From assembly GCA_031292625.1 (NCBI GenBank), contig JARLGU010000041.1:62001-126000 (forward strand): a stretch of DNA of 64,000 nucleotides, given 5' to 3'. Source of the DNA: Capsulimonadaceae bacterium. Its GTDB lineage: Bacteria > Armatimonadota > Armatimonadia > Armatimonadales > Capsulimonadaceae. The notes below the pieces were generated by a model. That model worked only from the letters and a program-made list of their open reading frames with translations, was not told where the DNA came from and searched no databases. A program made the translations under genes and the position numbers. Positions within the stretch are counted from its first letter, which is position 1, and each line of letters begins with the position of its first letter. Shown one piece after another: positions 25,879-34,923 of the stretch.

Positions 25879-26517
25879 ATGAAGAATCCGAAACATATAC
25901 AACAATTGTCTCTGTTGGAGTCTGCATGCGAACTTGTCGCGAAAGTGGGAGTCGCAGGGCTCCGCACTCGCGATATTGCTCGAAACGCCGGCGTTAGCGT
26001 CGGTACGTTGCACTACTGCTTCGAGACCAAGGAAGCGTTGCTACACGCGCTCTATGGCTATCTCCTTGAGAGGGCTCGCGATGAGATTGAGCACCTTCTT
26101 GAGGCTGGTTCGCATCGAGCGGACTGCGTGCACGCTAGAATTGTCGTCCGTCTGCGGGTTCTTTCGTCGAATTCGACGGCCATTAAAGCGTGGCGGGCGT
26201 TTACAGGGGCGGCATGGACCGACGAAACGATTCGGGCAATCTACGTGCAGCATCTCGCGGAACAGCGCTCCATTTACGAGGCCATCGTCGCGGCAGGGCG
26301 CGCGGACGGGTCGTTTCCCGGTCTCCCCAATGTCAGCGATAAGATGGCGGCGGCTTTGGTCTTCGGGCTCTACGAAGGCGTCCGAACTCAATGGCTCATG
26401 GACCCAAGCGCTTTTACGATCAATGAATACGCGGACGCAATGTTCGAGTGGATGACCGGCGCCGGAGCGCTATCGGAGAAAGACGATAAGAACGGGGAAA
26501 AGGATGGTATCGGTTAG
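25879..26517 (+). CDS. TetR family transcriptional regulator
   Basis: 212 residues. N-terminal DNA-binding domain: SACELVAKVGVAGLRTRDIARNAGVSVGTLHYCFETKEALL, a typical TetR helix-turn-helix; the C-terminal half is an all-helical ligand-binding and dimerisation domain. It overlaps the following DHA2-type efflux gene by 14 bases, the common repressor-pump arrangement, so it likely represses the operon until a toxic compound binds. A TTG three bases upstream is an alternative start. Palindromic sequences between the promoter and the ATG are probable operators. Confidence 0.9.
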   Translation: MKNPKHIQQLSLLESACELVAKVGVAGLRTRDIARNAGVSVGTLHYCFETKEALLHALYGYLLERARDEIEHLLEAGSHRADCVHARIVVRLRVLSSNSTAIKAWRAFTGAAWTDETIRAIYVQHLAEQRSIYEAIVAAGRADGSFPGLPNVSDKMAAALVFGLYEGVRTQWLMDPSAFTINEYADAMFEWMTGAGALSEKDDKNGEKDGIG

Positions 26518-28192
26518 GCCCAGGGATGGGCGAAACGTGTCTGAAAAGCAAAGGCAAATCGAGGAGAGCGTTGGCGCCGTTCAAGATAAAGAGTTAGGGC
26601 GCAGCGTTCCGGAAGAGGCGGCTGCGCTGCCGGATAATGGCAAGGAATCTGGCGACGAGGACTTAAACCTCAACCCACATCGGTGGATCATTCTTATCGC
26701 GATGATGCTGGGAGCGTTCTTTCAGGTTCTTGATAGCAGCAGCGTCGTTCCCGCGCTGCCAAAAATGATGGGCAACCTTGGCGCCGCGCCGGACGAGATA
26801 GATTGGGTTGGCACGGGGTATATCCTTTCCACCGTAATCGTTCTTCCCATGACGGCCTGGCTTTCCCGGCATTTCGGCCGAAAGAACTACCTCCTCGCGA
26901 GCATTGGCATCTTCACTTGTGCGTCCATGATGTGCGGCCTGTCGGACACGCTTGCGACCGTCGTATTTTGGCGCATCGTACAGGGAGCGGGCGGCGCGGC
27001 GCTCGTTTCGATCGGCCAATCTACGGTTATCGAGGTCTTTCCCAAAAAGCAGGTTGTGCTCGTCCAGGCGTTGTTTTCTCTCGGCATTATGGTGGCTCCG
27101 ACCGTCGGACCAGCGTTCGGCGGATGGATGGTCGACAACTATTCATGGAACTGGATTTTTCTAACGAAGTTTCCCGTCGGCATCCTGACAGCCTATTTGG
27201 TATGGAAATATCTGCATGACTCGCCGCATAAGAACGCATCGACGGCAATAGACTGGGCCGGCATCGGTTTTCTTGCGGTTGGGCTCGGCTCCTTGCAATA
27301 TGTTCTCGAAGAGGGGCAGCGCTACGATTGGTTTGACGATGCCTGGATCACGCGAATTACCCTGATTGCGGTGGCTGGCCTGGTTGTCTTTGTGATTTGG
27401 CAGCTTTGGCCGTCGAATACGGCGCCGATCGTGGACCTCCGCGTGCTCAGGGATCGTGGACTAGCCGTTGGCGTCGTCCTGAACGTCCTGCTCGGCTTCG
27501 CCCTCTATAGCGCCGCGTATCTTTTCCCTATGTTCGTTCAGGGTATTTTAGGCTTTACGCCGACGGAGTCTGGCCTCGTCATGATGCCCGGCGGCATCAT
27601 GACTGGCATCTCCTTATTGCTCAGCGGACGCCTGATCCAGAAAGGTGTCGACCCCCGCCATTTGATTCTAATTGGGATTCCCATCGTCGTCGCATCGATG
27701 TGGCTCATGGGGCACCTGTCGTCGCAGAGCGGCGCGGATGACGCTCAGTTCGGATTGCTCGTTCGAGGGTTTGGCTTAGGGTTTGTGACCACGCCGATCA
27801 CAATCGCGGCGTTCGCAGGATTGCGTGGCCGCCAAGTCGCGTCCGGCGCGGCGCTGCTCAATCTCTGCCGCCAGCTCGGCGGCTCATTCGGCATCGCCGT
27901 CCTGAACTCGTACGTCAACGATATGGCGACGTTCCACCGCACAACGCTGGTTTCGTACATCTCGCGCACGGACCAGACGTTCACGACGCGCCTCGCCGGC
28001 ATGAGCGCGGCGCTGGCAAGCAAAGGATTGGGGCACGTCGGCGGTCAAATTGCGGCGCTTGGGATCGTGAAGAACATCGTCGAAGGGCAAGCGCTGACGA
28101 TGGCATACGACGATGCGTACCTCCTCGTCGGCATCGTTTTTCTTGCCATCTGGCCGGCGGTATTTTTGTTTAAGAAGCGTGACCTGTCCTAG
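26504..28192 (+). CDS. MFS drug efflux transporter, DHA2/EmrB-QacA type (14 helices)
   Basis: 562 residues. After ~60 soluble residues come about 14 membrane helices. Typical DHA2 segments: MLGAFFQVLDSSSVVPALPKMMGNL (helix 1 with the usual DxxxVxxALP), WVGTGYILSTVIVLPMTAWLSRHFGRKN (motif A), FWRIVQGAGGAALV (motif B), and LVQALFSLGIMVAPTVGPAFGGWMVD (motif C of drug/H+ antiporters). A drug or metabolite:H+ antiporter, possibly working without a membrane-fusion partner since none is adjacent. Start at ATG 26504 preceded by GGGGAAAAGG; GTG 26537 is an alternative. Co-transcribed with the TetR gene. Confidence 0.9.
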   Translation: MVSVRPRDGRNVSEKQRQIEESVGAVQDKELGRSVPEEAAALPDNGKESGDEDLNLNPHRWIILIAMMLGAFFQVLDSSSVVPALPKMMGNLGAAPDEIDWVGTGYILSTVIVLPMTAWLSRHFGRKNYLLASIGIFTCASMMCGLSDTLATVVFWRIVQGAGGAALVSIGQSTVIEVFPKKQVVLVQALFSLGIMVAPTVGPAFGGWMVDNYSWNWIFLTKFPVGILTAYLVWKYLHDSPHKNASTAIDWAGIGFLAVGLGSLQYVLEEGQRYDWFDDAWITRITLIAVAGLVVFVIWQLWPSNTAPIVDLRVLRDRGLAVGVVLNVLLGFALYSAAYLFPMFVQGILGFTPTESGLVMMPGGIMTGISLLLSGRLIQKGVDPRHLILIGIPIVVASMWLMGHLSSQSGADDAQFGLLVRGFGLGFVTTPITIAAFAGLRGRQVASGAALLNLCRQLGGSFGIAVLNSYVNDMATFHRTTLVSYISRTDQTFTTRLAGMSAALASKGLGHVGGQIAALGIVKNIVEGQALTMAYDDAYLLVGIVFLAIWPAVFLFKKRDLS

Positions 28193-28243
28193 CCAATGAC
28201 GGCCGAACGCTCATCCGCTCCATAACCTCCCTCTCGCCGAACG

Positions 28244-28251
28244 GGTATAAT
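28244..28251 (+). promoter_or_regulatory. GG-extended -10 box of hslU, leaderless
   Basis: GGTATAAT, eight bases before the ATG at 28260. The sequence TATAATGCCCCAT is shared almost exactly with the promoter-start junction of the WalJ-type gene (53012-53027). No -35 or ribosome site. Confidence 0.6.
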
Positions 28252-28259
28252 GCCCCATC

Positions 28260-29750
28260 ATGGATGAACTTACGCCACGTCAAATCGTCGCCGAGCTGGA
28301 CAAGTATATTATCGGCCAGGGAGCCGCGAAACGCGCCGTAGCGATCGCCTTGCGCAATCGGTACCGGCGCCGGCAGCTCGACGCCGACATGCGCGACGAC
28401 ATCATTCCAAAGAACATTCTGATGATCGGTCCAACCGGAGTAGGCAAGACCGAGATTGCCCGGCGGCTTGCCAGCCTCGCGCATGCGCCGTTCGTCAAAG
28501 TGGAGGCGACCAAGTTTACCGAGGTCGGCTACGTCGGTCGCGATGTCGACTCGATGGTGCGCGATCTCGTCCAGTCCGCCGTGCGAATGGTCGAGCGTGA
28601 GAAGATGGACGAGGTGACCGACAAGGCCAAGGAGCGCGCGATTGACCGGATCCTCGACATTCTTCAACCTAAGCCCAAGGTGCATGAGCGGGTTGCCAAC
28701 CAGGTTTCCAATCAGGTCGAGTCGCTCGCGGATGCCTTGAATAATATGTTTCGCGGCGCTCCCGCTGGGACGATCCCGCCGCCGCAAGCGTCCCCTGCCC
28801 CATCGGAGCCAGCCGATGCGGGCGACGAGGCGGCGCGCAAGCGATCGGAACAGGCGGAACGAATTCGCGCGCGGTTGAGGGAACAGATCGTCGACGGTTC
28901 GCGGGATCAAGACCCGATTTCCATCGATGTCGAGGATAACGCGGCGCCGCCGCTCCTGCAGATTCTCGGCGCGCAACCTGGCATGCCCGACGATCTGGGC
29001 GGCGACATGCAAGGGATGCTTGGCGGATTGCTCCCCAAGAGGCGAAAGCGGCGCAACGTGACGATCGCGGAGGCGAAAGAAATCCTGGCGCACGAAGAGG
29101 CGCGCCTAATGATCGACCAGGATCAGGTTACCCGCGAGGCGATCGAGCGCGCAGAGCAAACCGGGATTATCTTCGTGGACGAAATGGACAAGATTGCAGG
29201 CAAAGGCGATGGCGCCGGCCGTGGACCGGACGTCTCCCGCGAGGGCGTGCAGCGGGATATCTTGCCGATTATCGAGGGCTCTACCGTACAGACCAAGTAC
29301 GGTTCCGTGCGCACGGATTATGTCCTGTTTATCGCGGCTGGCGCGTTCCATTTATCCAAGCCCTCCGATCTGATCCCTGAATTGCAAGGACGCCTTCCAA
29401 TAAGGGTCGAGCTCGATAACCTGACGGTCGAGGACTTTCGACGGATTTTGACTGAGCCGCGCAACGCCTTGATCCGGCAATACGAGGCGCTTCTTGCTTC
29501 GGAGGGCGTCACGCTCACGTTCTCGGAAGACGGCATCGAGGAAATCGCGCGAATTGCCGCCTTGGCTAACGAACAGATGGAGAATATCGGCGCTCGACGG
29601 CTTCACACGATTATGGAGCGTCTCCTCGACGAGGTCTCGTTCGAAGCCCCGGCGGACGCCCCATTCTCTGTCATGGTGAACGCGCCTTATGTGCGTCAGA
29701 AGCTGGAAGCTATCGTAAAGGATGAGGACCTGAGCCACTATATCCTTTAA
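28260..29750 (+). CDS. hslU: ATP-dependent protease ATPase subunit HslU
   Basis: AAA+ unfoldase of the HslUV (ClpYQ) protease. 496 residues, about 50 more than the Escherichia coli protein. Walker A is [15 protein letters not shown] near residue 58; [21 protein letters not shown] contains the GYVG pore loop; Walker B is [10 protein letters not shown] near residue 303; sensor 2 and the C-terminal DLSHYIL that docks into HslV are intact. The extra length lies in the intermediate domain (about 140-245), rich in Pro, Ala and charged residues. hslV is not next to it and not elsewhere in the window, although the two are normally adjacent. Confidence 0.96.
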   Translation: MDELTPRQIVAELDKYIIGQGAAKRAVAIALRNRYRRRQLDADMRDDIIPKNILMIGPTGVGKTEIARRLASLAHAPFVKVEATKFTEVGYVGRDVDSMVRDLVQSAVRMVEREKMDEVTDKAKERAIDRILDILQPKPKVHERVANQVSNQVESLADALNNMFRGAPAGTIPPPQASPAPSEPADAGDEAARKRSEQAERIRARLREQIVDGSRDQDPISIDVEDNAAPPLLQILGAQPGMPDDLGGDMQGMLGGLLPKRRKRRNVTIAEAKEILAHEEARLMIDQDQVTREAIERAEQTGIIFVDEMDKIAGKGDGAGRGPDVSREGVQRDILPIIEGSTVQTKYGSVRTDYVLFIAAGAFHLSKPSDLIPELQGRLPIRVELDNLTVEDFRRILTEPRNALIRQYEALLASEGVTLTFSEDGIEEIARIAALANEQMENIGARRLHTIMERLLDEVSFEAPADAPFSVMVNAPYVRQKLEAIVKDEDLSHYIL

Positions 29751-29793
29751 ATGTGTACGCTCAGCCCCAACCGAATGCGGGTAGCGATCTAAA

Positions 29794-30054
29794 ATGGCTA
29801 AAACCTCGCGAATCGAAATTAGGGTACTGCTTTTCGCGCACCTCGGCGACATTATGGGAACGGATATCCGTCTCGCGCTTCCAGTCGATTCGCGAGTTTC
29901 AGACGCGATCGCAGCCTTAGCGCTGCTCGATGACCGCTTCAGGGCAGCCGTCAAGCCCGCGCGTTATTCGATCAATGGCAATTGGGCTGAAGGTGTCGAT
30001 CGCCTTCGAGGGGGCGACGAACTGGCGCTAATCCCGCCGGTCAGCGGAGGTTAA
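29794..30054 (+). CDS. moaD: Molybdopterin synthase sulfur carrier subunit (MoaD-like)
   Basis: 86-residue beta-grasp protein ending in PPVSGG; the terminal Gly-Gly is the site of adenylation and thiocarboxylation in MoaD/ThiS proteins. VLLFAHLGDIMG near the start and LIPPVSGG at the end are typical of MoaD. It donates sulfur to precursor Z in molybdenum cofactor synthesis. The stop codon is immediately followed by the ATG of moaE, confirming the pairing. No ribosome site is clear before its ATG. Confidence 0.9.
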   Translation: MAKTSRIEIRVLLFAHLGDIMGTDIRLALPVDSRVSDAIAALALLDDRFRAAVKPARYSINGNWAEGVDRLRGGDELALIPPVSGG

Positions 30055-30504
30055 ATGGCCAAGGCGCTGCTCGTGGAGGGGCCAATTGAGCCTGTCGTTC
30101 TCTTGACACACGTCCAATCGGATCGTTATGGGGCGGTGGTGATATTTTCCGGTAACGTGCGCGACTTCTCGCGAGGAAAGCGTGTCCTCGCGATGGAATA
30201 TACGGCATACCAGCCGCTTGCGCTGTCGGAGCTCCAACGTATCGCAAGCGAAGCCGAGAGGCGTTGCGCCGGCGCGTGCGCGATCGCGCACAGAGTTGGC
30301 CCCGTTCCGATTGGCGATTCGAGCGTCTACGTGGCCGCTGCGGCGACGCACCGCGCCGATGCGTTTGACGCTTGCCGCTGGGCCATCGACACAATCAAAG
30401 AGTGCGTCCCGATTTGGAAACGCGAAACCTATGACGATGGAGTCGTCTGGGTAGAGGGAGACCGGACGATCGCGGTGGACAGTCCGGAACGAGACAATGA
30501 TTGA
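30055..30504 (+). CDS. moaE: Molybdopterin synthase catalytic subunit (MoaE)
   Basis: 149 residues. MoaE converts precursor Z to molybdopterin using MoaD thiocarboxylate. Recognised: GAVVIFSGNVRDFSRGKRVLAMEYTAY near residue 22, HRVGPVPIGDSSVYVAAAATHRADAFDACRWAID, and IKECVPIWKRETYDDG with the active-site Lys residues. It starts directly after the moaD stop and overlaps rimI by 8 bases. Other molybdenum cofactor genes are not in the window. Confidence 0.95.
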   Translation: MAKALLVEGPIEPVVLLTHVQSDRYGAVVIFSGNVRDFSRGKRVLAMEYTAYQPLALSELQRIASEAERRCAGACAIAHRVGPVPIGDSSVYVAAAATHRADAFDACRWAIDTIKECVPIWKRETYDDGVVWVEGDRTIAVDSPERDND

Positions 30505-31048
30505 CGAGACCGAGCTGCAGCCGGCAGAACCGCTGCAGATAGAGCCGATCCGCATATCGCCAATGCGTCATTCCGATATCGAAGCCGTTGCGCGCCTCGA
30601 ACGGATTTGTCAGCCGCTCCCGTGGAGCGCGAACGCGTATACGACGGAGTTGAACAACCCCAATGCGTACTACGCGGCTGCCAAATCAGCCGATGGCGAC
30701 CTCGCTGGGTACGGCGGCATCTGGGTGATCATGGATGAAATGCACGTCACGAATCTCGCGACGAAACCGGCGCTGCGCGGCCGAAAAATTGCGGAGCGGC
30801 TGTTGGTCGTGCTGATCCGGGAAGGCATTGCGCGAGGGGCAACCAGGGCGACGCTGGAAGTCCGCGAATCGAATCTTGCCGCCCAGGGATTGTATAAGAA
30901 GTTTGGATTTCTCGATGTCGCAATGCGCAAACAGTACTATTCCGATAATCGTGAAAATGCGTACATTATGTGGGCGGAGGACCTGACCGGAGACGCCTAT
31001 CAACAGATGCTAGCCCTCGCGGAAGCCAGGCTCTTCCCGAAATCATGA
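30497..31048 (+). CDS. rimI: Ribosomal protein S18 alanine N-acetyltransferase (RimI)
   Basis: 183-residue GNAT enzyme. The acetyl-CoA site is NLATKPALRGRKIAERLL (R/QxxGxG/A region) near residue 85, followed by ATLEVRESNLAAQGLYKKFGF, the hallmark of RimI-type transferases, then RKQYYSDNRENAYIMW. It probably acetylates the N-terminal Ala of ribosomal protein S18 or related targets. The stop overlaps the tsaD start (ATGA). The rimI-tsaD pairing is common; tsaB, often between or beside them, is not here. The first ~25 residues are extra compared with the minimal enzyme. Confidence 0.9.
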   Translation: MIDETELQPAEPLQIEPIRISPMRHSDIEAVARLERICQPLPWSANAYTTELNNPNAYYAAAKSADGDLAGYGGIWVIMDEMHVTNLATKPALRGRKIAERLLVVLIREGIARGATRATLEVRESNLAAQGLYKKFGFLDVAMRKQYYSDNRENAYIMWAEDLTGDAYQQMLALAEARLFPKS

Positions 31049-32043
31049 GAGTTCTTGGTATCGAATCAAGTTGCGATGAGACTGCGGCCGCCCTCGTTGA
31101 AGATGGCCGCGCCGTTCTTGGCCAGGTAATCGCATCGCAAATAGACCTTCACGCGGTTACGGGCGGGGTCGTTCCCGAGGTGGCATCGCGCCACCATGTC
31201 GAGCGAATCAACGCGGTTATTGCGGAAACGCTCGCTAAAGCCGGAGTCGGCTTCGATGGCATCGACGCGATCGCGGTCGCAAACCGCCCAGGTCTTCTTG
31301 GGGCGTTGCTCGTGGGGGTAAGCGCCGCCAAGGCTCTCGCCTACGCGCTGAAGCGGCCGATCATTGCGGTGCACCATATTGAAGCGCACATCTATGCAAA
31401 CTTCCTCGTCGACCCAAGTATCGCGTTTCCTGTCGTCTGCCTGGTCGCGTCCGGCGGGCACTCGGAACTCCTGCTAATCGAGAGGCATGGGCACTATACG
31501 GTCCTTGGACGAACCCGCGACGATGCAGCGGGCGAGGCGTTCGATAAATCCGCGCGGCTCATCGGCATAGGATATCCGGGCGGAATTGAGATCGACCGCC
31601 TGGCAAAGACCGGAAACCCCAAGGCGATTAGGCTTCCTCGGGCGCGACTGGGCGCTGAATCGCTGGACTTTTCGTTCAGCGGCTTGAAGACGGCGGTGCT
31701 AAACGCGACGCGTGCGGAACTCGCTGAGCACTCAATCGAAGATTGGGCTGCCTCGATTCAGGCGGCGATTGTCGACGTCCTCGTGGCGAAAACGATGATC
31801 GCTGCACGGCGGCACAATGCGGCGACCGTGCTTGCGGCAGGAGGAGTCGCTGCCAACTCGCGCTTACAGGCGGCCTTGCGAGAGCAATGCGAGGATGCCT
31901 GCCTGCGATGCGTGATTCCGCCTCCGCCCCTCTGTACGGACAACGCCGCCATGGTCGCCTGCGCCGGGTTCTACCGCCTCAAGGCAGGCGAGGTCACCCC
32001 CCTGACATTCGACACGATCGCCAGCGCGGAACTCGCCCGCTAA
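31045..32043 (+). CDS. tsaD: tRNA N6-adenosine threonylcarbamoyltransferase (TsaD)
   Basis: 332 residues from ATG 31045, which overlaps the rimI stop and starts the canonical MRVLGIESSCDETAAALV. TsaD transfers the threonylcarbamoyl group to A37 of ANN-decoding tRNAs together with TsaB and TsaE. The metal-binding motif HHIEAH lies at residues 110-115; ASGGHSELLLIE, DDAAGEAFDKSARLIG and LAAGGVAANSRLQ are all present; the last metal ligand is in the LCTDNAAMVA segment near the end. A frame opening at 30970 would intrude into rimI and is rejected. Confidence 0.96.
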   Translation: MRVLGIESSCDETAAALVEDGRAVLGQVIASQIDLHAVTGGVVPEVASRHHVERINAVIAETLAKAGVGFDGIDAIAVANRPGLLGALLVGVSAAKALAYALKRPIIAVHHIEAHIYANFLVDPSIAFPVVCLVASGGHSELLLIERHGHYTVLGRTRDDAAGEAFDKSARLIGIGYPGGIEIDRLAKTGNPKAIRLPRARLGAESLDFSFSGLKTAVLNATRAELAEHSIEDWAASIQAAIVDVLVAKTMIAARRHNAATVLAAGGVAANSRLQAALREQCEDACLRCVIPPPPLCTDNAAMVACAGFYRLKAGEVTPLTFDTIASAELAR

Positions 32044-32049
32044 AGATAT

Positions 32050-32103
32050 CATGAGATGTTTTGTCTTAACCTACTTAAACATCTGATGAATTTATGATAT
32101 AAT
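32050..32103 (+). promoter_or_regulatory. Promoter and inverted operator pair of the GH88 uronate operon
   Basis: TTAAAC (32075-32080), 17-base spacer, TATAAT (32098-32103). The 16-base motif AAACATCTGATGAATT (32077-32092) fills the spacer and is identical to 18040-18055. An inverted partner CATGAGATGTTT (32050-32061) matches its reverse complement at 11 of 12 positions. This is the layout of a repressor binding two inverted sites. Confidence 0.68.
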
Positions 32104-32144
32104 ACACTCATTACCCTTGCAGCGGTTCGTCGAAGGAGCAAATC

Positions 32145-33407
32145 ATGTCAACAGCATTGTCGCTTTCCCAGGCCGCGCGCCCCAAACTACAGCACGCGTT
32201 CGACTTCGCCCAGCAACAGGTCGAGGATCTGTTGGCGCGATATCCGGCTGACTACTACCCCATGTACACGGTCGGCGGCAAGTTCGGCCTCGACCGCAAG
32301 CGGTGGACTCATTGGTGCGACGGCTTCTATCCCGGTATGATGTTTCTGTTCGCGGAGGCGACGCAAAGTTCGCAATGGCTCGACAGGGCCGTCCAGTACG
32401 CAACGCCTCTTGAAGAGCGCCAATACGATCGCGCCGTACATGATCTGGGATTCCTTTTCCTCTCGACCTATCAGCGATGGCTTGATCTCGGCGGTCCAGC
32501 GGATCGAATTAATGCCGTCCTCGACCAGGCGGGGCGAACGATGGCTATGCGCTTCATGCCGCGTGGGCAGTATCTGCGCTCCTTCGTCGAGCCCGCTTCC
32601 CTGTTTATCGACATTATGATGAATGTCGGCACGGTTTTCCGCGCCGGGCTCCGCTTGGAGGACGAGCGCCTCTTGGCAATCGCTCACAGGCACTGTATGA
32701 CGACGCGTCGCACCTTGGTTAGGGCTGACGGTTCTACCGCTCACGAAGCGCTGTTCGACCTTGCAACCGGCGAATGCTTGCGCCAAAGCACCCACCAGGG
32801 CTATCGAGGCGATTCTTGCTGGAGCCGCGGCCTTTCGTGGTCTTTGTACGGATTTTCGAGGTCGTTTACGCAGACCAGGCGGATTGAGTACCTGCAAACA
32901 GCCGAACTGAATGCGGCGTTCTATCTGGCGAGCACGCCGCCCGACGGCGTCACTCCCTGGGACTACGATGCACCGGAGTCGGGACCGCTCGCCAGAACGC
33001 AGGTCGACACGTCCGCATCCGCGATCAATGCCGCCGGCTTGCTGGATCTTGCCGACGTTACGCCCGACCCCGTCCGCGCAAGGGCCTACCGCGAGTACGC
33101 GATCGGGTCGCTTGTGAGCCTCACGGATCGGTATTTGGGCGACAAGACGCCAGGCTTCGAGGGCATTCTAAACGGCGGAGTCTACCATATTCATAAAGAC
33201 CTTGGCATTCACGAGGCGGTCCTCTTTGGCGAGTACTTCTTCGTCGAGGCGCTAAGCAAGGCGCTCAAGGTATTGGATCGCGTGGAGCGCTCGGATGTGG
33301 CATCGCCCTACCCCGAGGACAGCCTTCCGGAGTCCGCGCGGAATTGGGCGGATGGTCCGACGGAAGAGGATTTGCCGCCGGTATCGGTGAAGGAGAACAA
33401 GGCATGA
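32145..33407 (+). CDS. Unsaturated glucuronyl/galacturonyl hydrolase (GH88)
   Basis: 420 residues, (alpha/alpha)6-barrel GH88 enzyme without signal peptide, so cytoplasmic. It hydrates the 4,5-double bond of unsaturated uronyl oligosaccharides made by polysaccharide lyases, releasing 5-keto-4-deoxyuronate. The two family Asp residues fit Asp100 in VHDLGFLFL and Asp156 in [21 protein letters not shown]-type text, [20 protein letters not shown] and [29 protein letters not shown] are characteristic. Ribosome site GAAGGAG before ATG 32145. First gene of an operon with SDR, KDPG aldolase and KDG kinase. Confidence 0.92.
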   Translation: MSTALSLSQAARPKLQHAFDFAQQQVEDLLARYPADYYPMYTVGGKFGLDRKRWTHWCDGFYPGMMFLFAEATQSSQWLDRAVQYATPLEERQYDRAVHDLGFLFLSTYQRWLDLGGPADRINAVLDQAGRTMAMRFMPRGQYLRSFVEPASLFIDIMMNVGTVFRAGLRLEDERLLAIAHRHCMTTRRTLVRADGSTAHEALFDLATGECLRQSTHQGYRGDSCWSRGLSWSLYGFSRSFTQTRRIEYLQTAELNAAFYLASTPPDGVTPWDYDAPESGPLARTQVDTSASAINAAGLLDLADVTPDPVRARAYREYAIGSLVSLTDRYLGDKTPGFEGILNGGVYHIHKDLGIHEAVLFGEYFFVEALSKALKVLDRVERSDVASPYPEDSLPESARNWADGPTEEDLPPVSVKENKA

Positions 33408-34198
33408 GCAGCATTACGCAGCAACCGGCGGCCCTCGTCACGGGCGCGGGGCGAGGGATTGGCCGCGGCATCGCCGTCGAGCTTGGCCGGCTTGGCTTTT
33501 ATGTGGCGGTCAATTACGCAGGAAACAGCGCCGCTGCGGAGGAGTGCGTTGCACTCGTCCGCGATGCCGGCGGCGACGGCTTTGCGATCAAGGCCGACAT
33601 CAGCTCGGGGAGAGACCGGGTACGCCTCGTCGAAGAAGCGGCTGAGAAGCTCGGACGCATAGACGTGCTTGTCAATAATGCGGGCGTTGCCCCGACTGAG
33701 CGCGCCGACATTCTCGAGGCGGGTGAAGAGTCCTTTGACCGGCTGATTAGTATCAATCTGAAGGGGCCGTACTTCTTGACGCAGTTGGTCGCGCGAAAAA
33801 TGATTGCGCAGGTCGAATCCGGCGCGGCAGGCCCCTTTGGCCCGCCGCGCATCGTGACGGTGTCCTCAATGTCGGCGTACACGGCGTCGACAAACCGCGG
33901 GGACTATTGTATCTCAAAGGCGGGGCTTGCCATGATGACGGCGCTTTACGCCGCCCGGCTCGCCGAATACGGCATCAACGTGTATGAAGTTAGACCCGGC
34001 GTGATCGCAACCGACATGACCAGCGGCGTAAAAGGAAAATACGATGAGCTCATCGAGCAAGGCGCATGGCCAATCAAACGCTGGGGAGCGCCGTCGGACA
34101 TTGGCCGCGCCGTCGCGGCAATCTCACGCGGAGACCTGCCCTATTCGACAGGCGAAGTAATCAACGTCGACGGCGGCTTTCACTTGAGGACGCTTTAG
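33404..34198 (+). CDS. SDR oxidoreductase, FabG/KduD-like
   Basis: 264 residues from ATG 33404, overlapping the GH88 stop (ATGA). Classical short-chain dehydrogenase: cofactor motif [23 protein letters not shown], catalytic Ser in [19 protein letters not shown] (Tyr-x3-Lys) and PGVIATDMT. Annotated homologues are often called 3-ketoacyl-ACP reductase, but between GH88 and KDPG aldolase genes the likely job is reducing 2,5-diketo-3-deoxygluconate to KDG (the KduD step) or a related uronate reduction. That substrate is inferred from position only. Confidence 0.85.
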   Translation: MSSITQQPAALVTGAGRGIGRGIAVELGRLGFYVAVNYAGNSAAAEECVALVRDAGGDGFAIKADISSGRDRVRLVEEAAEKLGRIDVLVNNAGVAPTERADILEAGEESFDRLISINLKGPYFLTQLVARKMIAQVESGAAGPFGPPRIVTVSSMSAYTASTNRGDYCISKAGLAMMTALYAARLAEYGINVYEVRPGVIATDMTSGVKGKYDELIEQGAWPIKRWGAPSDIGRAVAAISRGDLPYSTGEVINVDGGFHLRTL

Positions 34199-34265
34199 GT
34201 TACGACGCTGCAGGAACCGGTTACGATCACTGCATGCAAGCCAACAGATAAGGAGTGTACAAGAC

Positions 34266-34913
34266 ATGATGCCAAAGTTAGACTTACTTAGACGTATTAC
34301 GGACGCAGGAATCGTGGCCGTGGTTCGCGCGACGTCCGCTGACGATGCCGTTCGCATTGCGGATGCCGTGCTGGAAGGCGGTTGCCCGGCGATCGAGGTT
34401 ACATTTACCGTACCAGGCGCCCACAAAGTGATCGAAGCACTCGCTGCACGGTACAAGCCGTCCGAGTTGATCCTCGGCGCGGGAACCGTGCTCGATCCGG
34501 AAACCGCCAGGATTGCAATACTCTCGGGCGCGACGTATGTCGTATCGCCGTCGCTAAACGTCGATACGGTCCGCCTGTGCAATCGCTATCAGGTTCCGGT
34601 CATGCCGGGCGTTATGACGATCTCCGAAGTCATCGCGGCGATGGAATGCGGCGCCGATATCATTAAGCTGTTCCCTGGAGAGGCTTTCGGCCCCTCAATG
34701 ATAAAGGCGATCAGGGGGCCCTTGCCTCAGGCGCCTCTGATGCCAACGGGCGGCGTCGATGTTAACAACGTCGCCGATTGGATCAAGGCAGGCGCGGTTG
34801 CGGTTGGCGCTGGCAGCAGTCTGACGGGCGGCGCAAAGACCGGAGACTACGGATCGATTACGAAGCTGGCGGCGCAGTTTGTGGAGCGGATCAAGGCCGC
34901 ACGCGGAAAGTAA
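34266..34913 (+). CDS. KDPG/KHG aldolase
   Basis: 215-residue class I aldolase (Eda/KdgA family), splitting 2-keto-3-deoxy-6-phosphogluconate into pyruvate and glyceraldehyde-3-phosphate. GIVAVVRATSADDAVRIADAVLEGG opens the TIM barrel; IEVTFTVPGA holds the catalytic Glu; the Schiff-base Lys134 is in GADIIKLFPGEAFGP; LMPTGGVDVNNVADW binds phosphate. Start at ATG 34266 with AAGGAG upstream; the adjacent ATG 34269 is equivalent. The gene is 67 bases after the SDR and 10 before the kinase. Confidence 0.93.
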   Translation: MMPKLDLLRRITDAGIVAVVRATSADDAVRIADAVLEGGCPAIEVTFTVPGAHKVIEALAARYKPSELILGAGTVLDPETARIAILSGATYVVSPSLNVDTVRLCNRYQVPVMPGVMTISEVIAAMECGADIIKLFPGEAFGPSMIKAIRGPLPQAPLMPTGGVDVNNVADWIKAGAVAVGAGSSLTGGAKTGDYGSITKLAAQFVERIKAARGK

Positions 34914-34923
34914 GGTGGCTCAC

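Noticed and set aside
28170-29093. 307-codon minus-strand frame opposite hslU
   Set aside because: Entirely inside the hslU coding strand's complement with Arg-rich content; hslU is unambiguous.
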